NCBI RefSeq assembly: GCF_900100695.1
Contig: NZ_FNCF01000005.1
Location: forward strand, 124,001-188,000
From: Klenkia brasiliensis
GTDB lineage: Bacteria; Actinomycetota; Actinomycetes; Mycobacteriales; Geodermatophilaceae
DNA: 64,000 nucleotides
Direction: 5' to 3'
Positions within the stretch are counted from its first letter, which is position 1. The number at the start of each line of letters is the position of its first letter. Positions 7,695-15,110 of the stretch are shown in pieces. The notes beneath the pieces are model-generated. The model saw only the letters and a program-made list of their open reading frames with translations, did not search any database and was not told where the DNA came from. Made by a program: the position numbers and the translations under genes.

Positions 7695-8497
7695 GACAGC
7701 AGCTCCTTGGCCCGGGCGGGGACCAGCCGGCCCAGCGGGGAGACCAGCGGCACGAGCAGCGGGGAGAACAGGTAGCCGTAGGCGACCAGGCAGAACGTCA
7801 GCACCGGCACGGTGGCCAGCCCCACGATGATCAGCACGGCGGCGGTGACCAGGCCGTAGGGACGGCGGCTCTTCGGGCTCACCAGCGACCGGAAGGACCG
7901 CCAGCGGATGTTGGAGACCATCAGCAGCCCCGGGACGACGACCACCAGCAGCACCCACAGCCGGTCCCGGCCCTCGAGGACGTCGGAGAAGGCGAACACG
8001 CTGGCCATCACCACCCCGGCCGCGCCGGGGGAGGGCAGGCCGACGAAGAAGCGCTTGTCGGCTGTCGGGTCGATGGTGACGTTGAAGCGGGCCAGCCGGA
8101 TGGCCGCGCAGGCCACCCAGATGAAGCAGGCGATCCAGCCCAGCGGGTCGAAGCCGTCGCGGCCGGCGGAGAACAGCGCGAAGGTCAGCAGCGACGGGGC
8201 CAGGCCGAAGGAGACCAGGTCGGCCAGGGAGTCGAACTGCAGGCCGAACGGCGAGACCGCGCCGACCAGCCGGGCGACCGCGCCGTCGGCGATGTCCAGG
8301 ACCACCGAGGCGCCGATGAGCACGCAGGCCAGGCCGTACTGGCCGCGGAAGGAGACCAGGATCGCGGCGAAGCCGCAGAGCATGTTCCCCAGCGTGAACA
8401 GGCTGGGCAGCCAGGACCGCGCGCGGCTGCGCCCGCGCCGGGAGGAGGCCCGGACGAACTCCACGGTCTGGTTGCGCCGGTTGGCCGGTCGGGTCAC
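7691..8497 (-). CDS. pssA: CDP-diacylglycerol-serine O-phosphatidyltransferase
   Basis: Integral membrane enzyme of 268 residues making phosphatidylserine from CDP-diacylglycerol and serine. The CDP-alcohol phosphotransferase signature DGx2ARx8Gx3Dx3D is complete (from DGAVAR to FDSLAD). It is flanked by several hydrophobic helices and preceded by an Arg-rich cytosolic N-terminus. The GTG start overlaps the psd stop by 4 bp, so the two steps of phosphatidylethanolamine synthesis are coupled. Confidence 0.92.
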   Translation of the reverse strand: MTRPANRRNQTVEFVRASSRRGRSRARSWLPSLFTLGNMLCGFAAILVSFRGQYGLACVLIGASVVLDIADGAVARLVGAVSPFGLQFDSLADLVSFGLAPSLLTFALFSAGRDGFDPLGWIACFIWVACAAIRLARFNVTIDPTADKRFFVGLPSPGAAGVVMASVFAFSDVLEGRDRLWVLLVVVVPGLLMVSNIRWRSFRSLVSPKSRRPYGLVTAAVLIIVGLATVPVLTFCLVAYGYLFSPLLVPLVSPLGRLVPARAKELLS

Positions 8498-9177
8498 GAC
8501 CGGCTCCCCGGGCCGAAGCGGGCGATCACGCTCTCCCCGCCCCGCACGCGCTGGCCCTTGCGCACCACGAGGGTGGCGTCGGCGGGCAGGAAGACGTCCA
8601 TCCGGGAGCCGAACTTCATCAGCCCCATCCGCTCGCCGGTGGCCAGCTGAGCGCCCGCGGAGGTGCGGGTGACGATCCGGCGGGCCAGCACGCCGACCAG
8701 CTGCCGGAACACCACGGTGCGGTCGCCGTCGGCCAGCCAGATCTCGCTGCGCTCGTTGCGGTGCGCGCTCTCGGCCCGGTAGGCGGCCAGGAAGCTGCCG
8801 GGGGTGTAGCTGGTGCTGGTCACCGTGCCGCGGTAGGGCGAGCGGTTGACGTGCACGTCGACGACGGACAGGAAGATGCTCACCTGCTGCCAGCCGCCCT
8901 CGGGTGCCGGCTCGGGGCCCACGCCGTCCTGCGCGGGCCCGGCGACCATGACCATGCCGTCGGCGGGGGACAGCACGTCGTCCGGGCCGGGCGGGGCGGT
9001 GTCGCAGGCCCGCTGCGGGTCGCGGAAGAACAGCGCCATGTAGGCCGACAGGCCGAGCAGGGGCCAGGCGGCCGCCCGGGGCGCACGCCGCCCGGTCAGG
9101 CGGCCGAGGAGGCCGAGCGCCACGGCGGGGGCCAGGGGGCCGGTGATGAAGGGCCAGCCGGCCCGGTCGATGCGCAT
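8494..9177 (-). CDS. psd: Phosphatidylserine decarboxylase
   Basis: Pyruvoyl-dependent enzyme of 227 residues, the short form common in actinobacteria and archaea. Two hydrophobic N-terminal stretches (about 10-50) suggest membrane association. SVVDVHVNRSPYRG is the family core motif, and KFGSRMD places the self-cleavage site at Gly190-Ser191, where Ser191 would become the pyruvoyl group. It converts phosphatidylserine from PssA to phosphatidylethanolamine. It is the first gene of the operon and starts at ATG 9177. Confidence 0.92.
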   Translation of the reverse strand: MRIDRAGWPFITGPLAPAVALGLLGRLTGRRAPRAAAWPLLGLSAYMALFFRDPQRACDTAPPGPDDVLSPADGMVMVAGPAQDGVGPEPAPEGGWQQVSIFLSVVDVHVNRSPYRGTVTSTSYTPGSFLAAYRAESAHRNERSEIWLADGDRTVVFRQLVGVLARRIVTRTSAGAQLATGERMGLMKFGSRMDVFLPADATLVVRKGQRVRGGESVIARFGPGSRS

Positions 9178-9203
9178 CGTGGCCCGAGGCTACCGGGCAC
9201 GAC

Positions 9204-9239
9204 GACGCCGGGCCGACCCCGAAGGGACGACCCGGCGTC
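9204..9239 (-). terminator. Terminator after sodN
   Basis: On the minus strand a 16-bp stem (one wobble, one mismatch) closes on a C-UUCG-G tetraloop, an unusually stable arrangement. It starts 15 bases past the sodN stop and isolates sodN from psd. Confidence 0.75.
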
Positions 9240-9254
9240 GGGGGTGGTGCACCG

Positions 9255-9659
9255 TCAGGCGGCGGCCTTCGTCTCCCAGAAGATCTTGTCGATCTCGGCG
9301 ATGTAGTCCAGCAGCTTCTGGCCCTCGGCGGGGTCGACCGACTGCTTGGCGCCGGAGGCACCGGCCTGCTTGGTGGCCTTGTTGAACAGCTCGTGCAGCT
9401 GCGGGTACTTCTCGAAGTGCGGGGGCTTGAAGTAGTCGGTCCACAGCACCCACAGGTGGTGCTTGACCAGGTCGGCGCGCTGCTCCTTGATGATCAGCGC
9501 ACGCGTCTTGAAGACCTCGTCGTCGCTGCCCTGGTACTTCTCCTGCAGGGCCTTCACCGACTCGGCCTCGATGCGGGCCTGGGCGGGGTCGTACACGCCG
9601 CAGGGGAGGTCGCAGTGCGCGGTGGCCTCCACGGCGGAGAACAGGCGGGTGAGCCGCAT
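9255..9659 (-). CDS. sodN: Nickel superoxide dismutase precursor
   Basis: Cytosolic enzyme converting superoxide to oxygen and hydrogen peroxide. Of its 134 residues the first 14 (MRLTRLFSAVEATA) are a leader that must be removed so that His15 becomes the free N-terminus. The nickel hook HCDLPCGVYDP (His1, Cys2 and Cys6 of the mature form) follows immediately. The remaining four-helix region matches the family length. GAGGAC precedes the ATG. The divergent neighbour encodes the maturation peptidase. Confidence 0.95.
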   Translation of the reverse strand: MRLTRLFSAVEATAHCDLPCGVYDPAQARIEAESVKALQEKYQGSDDEVFKTRALIIKEQRADLVKHHLWVLWTDYFKPPHFEKYPQLHELFNKATKQAGASGAKQSVDPAEGQKLLDYIAEIDKIFWETKAAA

Positions 9660-9687
9660 GGGATGTCCTCGCAAAGATCGTGGGAGT

Positions 9688-9705
9688 GGGTCGTCTGCGA
9701 CCCTA
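9688..9705. promoter_or_regulatory. Inverted repeat over the sodN -10 region
   Basis: GGGTCG and CGACCC form a 6-bp inverted repeat with a 4-base spacer (9688-9703). On the minus strand TAGGGT (9705 to 9700) is a plausible sodN -10 that overlaps this repeat. Such a location suits an operator, but the sequence does not resemble the published Nur box and the regulator is unknown. Confidence 0.4.
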
Positions 9706-9726
9706 CTCGCGGTGATCAGGGGCGAC

Positions 9727-10077
9727 ATGTCGGGACGAGGGCCGGTGGGCGGGGTGCCCGCGCTGCCCTCGCGCTGGGCGTTGGCCCGGGTCAGCGGGCC
9801 GTCGATGTCGCCCACGGTCAAGCACGGCGACCGGCTGCTGGTGGCCCGCGCCGACCGCGCACACCCCGGGGACGTGGTGCTCGCGCGGTTCCCTGCCCGG
9901 CCCGAGCTGCTGGTGGTCAAGCGGGTGGTCCGCGAGGTGGAGGGCGGCTGGTGGGTCGAGGGCGACAGCCCGTTCGTCGCCGACGACAGCCGGGCCTTCG
10001 GGCCGGCCACGGTGGTCGGGCGGGTCCTGCTGCGGCTCTGGCCGCGGCCGGGCAGGTTGCCCAGATCACGTCCCTGA
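9727..10077 (+). CDS. sodX: Ni-SOD maturation peptidase SodX (S26 family)
   Basis: Signal-peptidase-like serine protease of 116 residues, encoded divergently from sodN. Catalytic Ser26 lies in SGPSMSPT and the general-base Lys65 in LLVVKRVV; a later GDSPFVADDSRAFGP block is also typical of S26 enzymes. No membrane anchor is evident, matching the cytosolic substrate. The known family role is removal of the SodN leader to expose the nickel-binding histidine. ATG 9727 follows AGGGG; an in-frame GTG at 9712 is possible. Confidence 0.9.
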   Translation: MSGRGPVGGVPALPSRWALARVSGPSMSPTVKHGDRLLVARADRAHPGDVVLARFPARPELLVVKRVVREVEGGWWVEGDSPFVADDSRAFGPATVVGRVLLRLWPRPGRLPRSRP

Positions 10078-10104
10078 GCCGGTTCGGGCCCGCCCGGGCT
10101 GCCC

Positions 10105-10110
10105 TACGCT
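10105..10110 (+). promoter_or_regulatory. -10 box TACGCT before malic enzyme
   Basis: TACGCT lies 9 bases before an in-frame ATG at 10120, which would give a leaderless malic enzyme 7 residues longer than the form from ATG 10141. Confidence 0.45.
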
Positions 10111-10140
10111 CCGGTGTCCATGAGCTCAACGGAGAGTGTC

Positions 10141-11316
10141 ATGACCGGCTCCACCGACCGCTTCGCCGACGACCCCGCCTTCGCGGTGCACGAGGGCGGC
10201 AAGCTGTCGGTGCAGACCAAGGGCGCGATCACGTCCATCGCGGACCTCGCCCTCACGTACACCCCGGGTGTAGCCCGCGTCTCCAGCGCCATCGCCGCCG
10301 AGCCCGAGCTCGCCCGCCGCTACACCTGGGCGCCGCGCGTGGTCGCGGTGGTCTCCGACGGCACTGCCGTCCTCGGCCTGGGCGACATCGGCCCGGCCGC
10401 CGCGCTGCCGGTGATGGAGGGCAAGGCCTGCCTGTTCCGGGAGTTCGGCGGCCTGGACTCGGTGCCGGTCGTGCTCTCCACCACCGACCCCGACGAGGTC
10501 GTGGCGGCGGTGCGGGCCATCGCGCCGTCCTTCGGCGGGATCAACCTCGAGGACATCAGCGCCCCGCGCTGCTTCGAGATCGAGGCCCGGCTCAAGGAGG
10601 CCCTGCAGATCCCGGTCATGCACGACGACCAGCACGGGACGGCGATCGTGGTGCTCGCGGCGCTGCGCAACGCCGCCACGGTGACCGGCCGCACGCTGGG
10701 CGACCTGCGCGTGGTGGTCTCCGGCGCCGGGGCGGCCGGGGTGGCGTGCACGAAGATCCTGCTGGAGGCGGGCATCGGCGAGATCGCGGTCGCGGACTCC
10801 CAGGGCCTGCTGCACGCCGGGCGGGAGGGGCTCACCGGCACCAAGCAGTGGCTGGTGGAGCACACCAACCCGACCGGGCGCACCGGGTCGATGGCCGACG
10901 CGCTCTCCGGCGCCGACGTCTACCTGGGCCTGTCCGGCGGCTCGGTGCCCGAGGAGGCGATCGCGGCGATGGCCCCGGGGTGCATCGTGTTCTCCCTGGC
11001 CAACCCGACCCCGGAGGTCGACCCGCAGATGGCGGCGAAGTACGCCGCCGTGGTGGCGACCGGGCGCAGCGACCTGCCCAACCAGATCAACAACGTGCTG
11101 GCCTTCCCCGGGGTGTTCCGCGGGGCCATCGACGCCGGCGCGACCGCGATCACCGAGGGCATGAAGCTGGCCGCCGCGACCGCCATCGCCGGGGTGGTGG
11201 GCGAGGACCTCACGCCGGAGTGCATCGTGCCCTCGCCGCTGGACCGCCGGGTCGCCGAGGCCGTCGCCGCCGCGGTGGCCGACGCCGCGCGCGCGGAGGG
11301 CGTCGTCCGGGGCTGA
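10141..11316 (+). CDS. NAD(P)-dependent malic enzyme
   Basis: Oxidative decarboxylation of malate to pyruvate, linking the TCA cycle to pyruvate and reducing power. At 391 residues it has the short bacterial form without a phosphotransacetylase domain. Visible features are the catalytic Tyr in LTYTPGVA, the Lys in VMEGKACLF, the metal-binding ED and HDDQHGTA, and a Rossmann motif GAGAAGVA. ATG 10141 follows GGAGAG; ATG 10120 is an alternative leaderless start. Cofactor preference cannot be decided by eye. Confidence 0.9.
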   Translation: MTGSTDRFADDPAFAVHEGGKLSVQTKGAITSIADLALTYTPGVARVSSAIAAEPELARRYTWAPRVVAVVSDGTAVLGLGDIGPAAALPVMEGKACLFREFGGLDSVPVVLSTTDPDEVVAAVRAIAPSFGGINLEDISAPRCFEIEARLKEALQIPVMHDDQHGTAIVVLAALRNAATVTGRTLGDLRVVVSGAGAAGVACTKILLEAGIGEIAVADSQGLLHAGREGLTGTKQWLVEHTNPTGRTGSMADALSGADVYLGLSGGSVPEEAIAAMAPGCIVFSLANPTPEVDPQMAAKYAAVVATGRSDLPNQINNVLAFPGVFRGAIDAGATAITEGMKLAAATAIAGVVGEDLTPECIVPSPLDRRVAEAVAAAVADAARAEGVVRG

Positions 11317-11319
11317 GGA

Positions 11320-12024
11320 TCAGCCGGCGGCGGTGAGCCCCTGCAGGACCGCCGCCGCCGGCAGGTTCAGCCACAGCAGCACCAGCGTGGCCACCACGAA
11401 GGCCGGCACCAGCAGCACCTTCTCGGTGAAGCCGCCGGTCTGCATCGGCGAGAAGGCCACCGTCGCCCGGGGGCGGGCCAGCCAGACCAGGGGCACCGGC
11501 ACCCCGCCGCAGGTCAGGAAGTCCCCGGCGATGTGCACCAGCACGCCCAGGCCCACCGCCCACGGCAGCCAGTCCGGGCCGGGGCTGTGCGCGAGCAGCA
11601 GCCAGGCCCCGCCCCAGGACAGCACCAGGTTGCCGACCACGGTCTCCTCGAACCGGCCGGGGATGACGACGTGCAGCGCGCGCAGCCCCAGCCCGATGGC
11701 CAGCGCGAGCAGCAGCAGCGCGGACCAGGCTGCCTGCGCGGCGGCGAGGGCGAGGCCGCCGAGGGCCAGCGGGGCGAGGACGGCGTCGTGCGTGCCGTGC
11801 CGGTGCCCGCCCGACAGCTTCCCGACCAGGCCCGCGGGCACCTCGGTCAGCGGGCCCCACATCCGGGAGATGGTCGACCCGCGCTGGTCCAGGTCGGGCA
11901 GCATCGCCATGCCCCCGACCGCGGCCACCCAGCTGAGCTGGGCGACCGTGCCGGAGACCGGGGCGACGGGCAGGGTGGCCGCGCCGACGGCGAGCCCGGA
12001 CAGGGCGTGGGAGTGACCGAGCAC
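11320..12024 (-). CDS. Membrane-bound metal-dependent hydrolase (YdjM-like)
   Basis: Protein of 234 residues with about five hydrophobic segments and the conserved polar motifs GHSHALSG at the N-terminus, MLPDLDQRGS near residue 41 and GHRHGTHD near residue 73. These His/Asp clusters are the likely metal ligands of the YdjM/DUF457 family. Cellular role and substrate are unknown. GTG 12024 is the only start that keeps the N-terminal GHSHA motif. It is convergent with the malic enzyme gene, 3 bases apart. Confidence 0.78.
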   Translation of the reverse strand: MLGHSHALSGLAVGAATLPVAPVSGTVAQLSWVAAVGGMAMLPDLDQRGSTISRMWGPLTEVPAGLVGKLSGGHRHGTHDAVLAPLALGGLALAAAQAAWSALLLLALAIGLGLRALHVVIPGRFEETVVGNLVLSWGGAWLLLAHSPGPDWLPWAVGLGVLVHIAGDFLTCGGVPVPLVWLARPRATVAFSPMQTGGFTEKVLLVPAFVVATLVLLWLNLPAAAVLQGLTAAG

Positions 12025-12047
12025 CTACCCATGGTCAGCTCAGCACC

Positions 12048-12122
12048 CGGTGATCATGGGGTTGTGGTCCGGTGACACGCCGCTGCCCCGCGCGCCGACC
12101 GGCACCGACCCCATGATCACCG
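12048..12122. repeat. Long-spacer inverted repeat with TGATCA core
   Basis: Two perfect 15-base arms (CGGTGATCATGGGGT at 12048-12062 and its complement at 12108-12122) are separated by 45 bases. The right arm covers the stop codon of the PLP enzyme gene. It could be a transcript-end hairpin or one copy of a dispersed REP-like element. I see no second copy in the window. Confidence 0.6.
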
Positions 12123-13571
12123 AGGGGGCGGGGGCGGAACGGGCTGGGTGGGGCGGTAGACGCGGTCCAGGACGCCGGCCAGCAGGCGCTCGGCGACCGG
12201 CCTCGGGAGGGCGGCGACCAGGGCGTGCACCGGGGCCATCCGCTCGGGGAGCGGGCCGCCGTCCAGGCCGGCGAAGGCCAGCAGGCCGTCCACCTCGGCG
12301 ACGGTGAGCGCGGCCGGGTCGAGGTCGGCGGCGGCCGCGACCAGGCCCGGGTCGGGCGCTGGGGCGGGCAGCTGCGCGGCGGCACGGGCGGCGTCGGCGA
12401 GGTCGGCCAGCAGCGCCGGCACCCGGCCGGCGGTGGCCGCGGTGACGGTCAGGTGCAGGGTGGCCGGCAACCGGGAGCCGTCGGGCTGGGTGAACGGCGG
12501 CTGGGGCTGCAGCAGCCAGCCGCGGGCGGTCATCTCGTCGGCCAGGTGCAGCACGTCCAGCCCGTCGGTGCCGGCCAGCGCCACCAGCGTGGTCACCGGC
12601 TCTCCGACCACCACGACCCCGGGGACGGCGGCCAACCCGGCCACCAGCTGCTCGGTCGCCGTCCTGGCCTCGCGGGCCAGCCGTGCGTAGCCCTCGGTGC
12701 CCAGCCACCGGTGCACCGCCCACGCCGCGGCCATCGGCCCGGCCAGGCGGGTGCCGGCCAGGGTCGGGTTGACCACCGGGTAGCCCGGCCACCCCGCGGT
12801 GGCGAACCAGTGGCCCTGCCGCAGCTCCGGGTCGGCCGTCAGCAGGACCGAGACGCCCTTGGGGGCGTAGCCGTACTTGTGCAGGTCCACCGACAGGCTG
12901 CTGACGCCGGGCACCGACAGGTCGAAGGGGCCGGCGTCGAGGTGGGGGAGCAGCCAGCCGCCGATGCAGGCGTCGACGTGGCAGGGCACCCCGGCGGCTG
13001 CGGACAGCGCCGCGATCTCGGCCACCGGGTCGAGCACGCCGTGCGGGTAGGACGGCGCGCTGACCACCACCAGCGCCGTCCGGTCGGTGAGCAGTGCGGC
13101 GACGTCGTCCGGGCGGACCCGGCAGCTGACCGGGTCCACACCGACGTCGACGACGGCCAGGTCGAACAGGTGCGCGGCCTTGCGGAAGGCGGCGTGCGCG
13201 GTCACCGGCAGCAGCAGCTGCGGCCGGCAGTGGTCCTCCGGGTGGGCGGCCCGCCAGCGCGAGCGGGCCGCGAGCACCGCCAGCAGGCAGCTCTCCGTGC
13301 CGCCCGACGTCACCGTGCCGACCGTCCCCGGACCGCCGCCCAGCAGCGCCGCGGCGGCCCCGACCAGGTCGTCCTCGATCCGGGCGACGCTGGGGAAGGC
13401 GGTCGGGTCCAGCGCGTTGGTCCACTGGAAGGCCGCCTGCGCCTCGGCGGCCAGCCGGTCCACCTCGGCCAGGCCGGAGTCGTAGACGTAGGCCATGGTG
13501 GCCCCGCCGTGGGTGGGGACGTCGCCCGCCGTCAGCGCGGTGAGCTCGGCCAGTACCTCATCGGGGGTCAT
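12117..13571 (-). CDS. PLP-dependent decarboxylase/lyase (S1P-lyase-like)
   Basis: Fold type I PLP enzyme of 484 residues, group II decarboxylase/sphingosine-1-phosphate lyase branch. The phosphate-binding TSGGTESCLLAV is near residue 90, the cofactor aspartate in HVDACIGG near 195, and the Schiff-base lysine in SVDLHKYGYAPKG near 230. The C-terminal Pro/Ala-rich extension of about 90 residues is unusual. The start overlaps the upstream transporter gene by 14 bp, suggesting that the transporter imports the substrate or a related compound. The actual substrate is unknown. Confidence 0.8.
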   Translation of the reverse strand: MTPDEVLAELTALTAGDVPTHGGATMAYVYDSGLAEVDRLAAEAQAAFQWTNALDPTAFPSVARIEDDLVGAAAALLGGGPGTVGTVTSGGTESCLLAVLAARSRWRAAHPEDHCRPQLLLPVTAHAAFRKAAHLFDLAVVDVGVDPVSCRVRPDDVAALLTDRTALVVVSAPSYPHGVLDPVAEIAALSAAAGVPCHVDACIGGWLLPHLDAGPFDLSVPGVSSLSVDLHKYGYAPKGVSVLLTADPELRQGHWFATAGWPGYPVVNPTLAGTRLAGPMAAAWAVHRWLGTEGYARLAREARTATEQLVAGLAAVPGVVVVGEPVTTLVALAGTDGLDVLHLADEMTARGWLLQPQPPFTQPDGSRLPATLHLTVTAATAGRVPALLADLADAARAAAQLPAPAPDPGLVAAAADLDPAALTVAEVDGLLAFAGLDGGPLPERMAPVHALVAALPRPVAERLLAGVLDRVYRPTQPVPPPPPR

Positions 13572-14889
13572 CGGCGGCCTCCGCGAGCCGGTAGCGGGCC
13601 AGCACCGGCAGCGAGGCCAGCACCAGCAGGGCGGGGAGCAGGCTGAAGCCCAGCAGGACGGTGGTGTCGGCAGCAGGGGTCTGGGCCACGGCGTCCCCCG
13701 TGGATGACCGGTAGCCGGCGAGGGAGAGCAGGAGGCCGAGCAGCCCGGGGCCGATCGCGAGCCCGAGGGTCTCGGCGGCGGTCCAGACGCCGGTGAACAC
13801 CCCGGCCCGCCGCCGGCCCGACGCAGCCTCGTCGGCGGCGACCACGTCGGGCAGCATCGCCAGCGGGAACATCTGCATGCCGGCGTAGCCGACGCCCACC
13901 AGCACCACCAGCGCCAGCACGAGCGTGGTGCGGCCGGGGGCGCCGAGGGCCAGCGCGGCGGCGCCGACCACGAACAGCGCCGAGGACGCCAGCAGGCCCG
14001 TCCGCTTGCCCGCCCGGCGGGCCACCCGCAGCCACAGCGGCATGACCAGGATCGCCGGCCCGACCAGCGCGGCGAACAGCAGCGTCCCGGCCGTCGGGTC
14101 GCCCAGCACCTGCCGGGCGTAGTACGGCACGCCGGCCAGCATGGTGCCGACGCCGAGGGCCTGGACGACGAACCCGGTCAGCAGCAGCCGGAAGGGCCGC
14201 ACCCGCGCGGCGACCCGCAGCGTCGCCAGCAGCCTGCCCTCGCTGGTCACCCGGGTCAGCGTCGGCGCCCGCCGGGTGCCCACCACCGCGCCGAGCATCC
14301 CCCCGGCCAGCAGGACGGCGACGGAGCAGGCCATCGCCAGGTACCCGGTGCGCCCGCCGCCGGCCAGGTCGACCACCGCGGGCGCCCCGGCACCGGCCAG
14401 CAGGATGCCCAGGGCGAGCGCGGCCACCCGCCAGGACATCAGCGTCGACCGCTCCGCCGGGTCGGCGGTGATCTCGGCGGGCTGGGCCACGTAGGGCACC
14501 TGGAAGCAGCCGTAGGCGGTGGCCGCCAGCAGGAAGGTGACCGCCACCCAGGCCGCCGCCCCGGCGCCGGAGGGCCCGGCGAAGACCAGCACGAACAGCA
14601 CCGGCAGGGCCAGCCCGCCGGCCAGCATCCACGGCCGGCGCGGACCCCAGCGGTGCACCGTGGCGTCCGAGCGGGCACCGATCCACGGGTTCAGCAGCAC
14701 GTCCCACGCCTTGGGCGCGAACACCACCAGCCCGGCCAGGCCGGCGCCGACGCCGAGCTCGTCGGTCAGGTAGAACAGCAGCAGCAGACCGGGCACGGTG
14801 CCGAAGGCCGCCGTCCCGATCGACCCCGCGGCGTAGCCCAGGTGCACGCCCCGCCCGAGGCCGGGTGCGCTGCGGGTGGAGGTGGCCAC
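13558..14889 (-). CDS. MFS transporter, GPH (glycoside-cation symporter) type
   Basis: Membrane carrier of 443 residues with about twelve hydrophobic segments. The GPH-type signatures are YLTDELGVGAGLAGLV near the N-terminus, then DVLLNPWIGARSDAT and RWGPRRPWML in the first cytoplasmic loop. The gene overlaps the downstream PLP enzyme gene by 14 bp, so transport and catabolism look linked. GTG 14889 is chosen as the first start giving a normal N-terminus; no strong ribosome-binding site is visible. Confidence 0.85.
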   Translation of the reverse strand: MATSTRSAPGLGRGVHLGYAAGSIGTAAFGTVPGLLLLFYLTDELGVGAGLAGLVVFAPKAWDVLLNPWIGARSDATVHRWGPRRPWMLAGGLALPVLFVLVFAGPSGAGAAAWVAVTFLLAATAYGCFQVPYVAQPAEITADPAERSTLMSWRVAALALGILLAGAGAPAVVDLAGGGRTGYLAMACSVAVLLAGGMLGAVVGTRRAPTLTRVTSEGRLLATLRVAARVRPFRLLLTGFVVQALGVGTMLAGVPYYARQVLGDPTAGTLLFAALVGPAILVMPLWLRVARRAGKRTGLLASSALFVVGAAALALGAPGRTTLVLALVVLVGVGYAGMQMFPLAMLPDVVAADEAASGRRRAGVFTGVWTAAETLGLAIGPGLLGLLLSLAGYRSSTGDAVAQTPAADTTVLLGFSLLPALLVLASLPVLARYRLAEAADDPR

Positions 14890-14915
14890 GGCGGGCAACC
14901 TAGCCTGCTCGGCGG

Positions 14916-15104
14916 CTACTCGTCCTCGTCGTCGTCGCCCGTGCCGCCACGGGCCAGCCACGTGGCCAGCCGCTCGACGGGCACCTCGAAGTCGGGGAAC
15001 TCGTCGACGAAGGCCTGCAGCTGGTCACCCAGCCAGGCGAGGGAGACCTCCTCCTCGCCCCGGCGGGTGACCAGCTCCTCGATGCCGCGGTCGGTGAAGT
15101 ACAC
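14916..15104 (-). CDS. DUF6104 family small protein
   Basis: Acidic protein of 62 residues that begins MYFTDRGIEELVTRRGEEEV and ends in a run of Asp/Glu. It resembles actinobacterial DUF6104 proteins, often found next to kgd. The GTG start is 6 bases after the kgd stop on the same strand, so it is almost certainly co-transcribed and translationally coupled with kgd. No motif reveals a function; a small partner or regulator of the Kgd complex is a guess from position. Confidence 0.8.
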   Translation of the reverse strand: MYFTDRGIEELVTRRGEEEVSLAWLGDQLQAFVDEFPDFEVPVERLATWLARGGTGDDDEDE

Positions 15105-15110
15105 CGGGCG

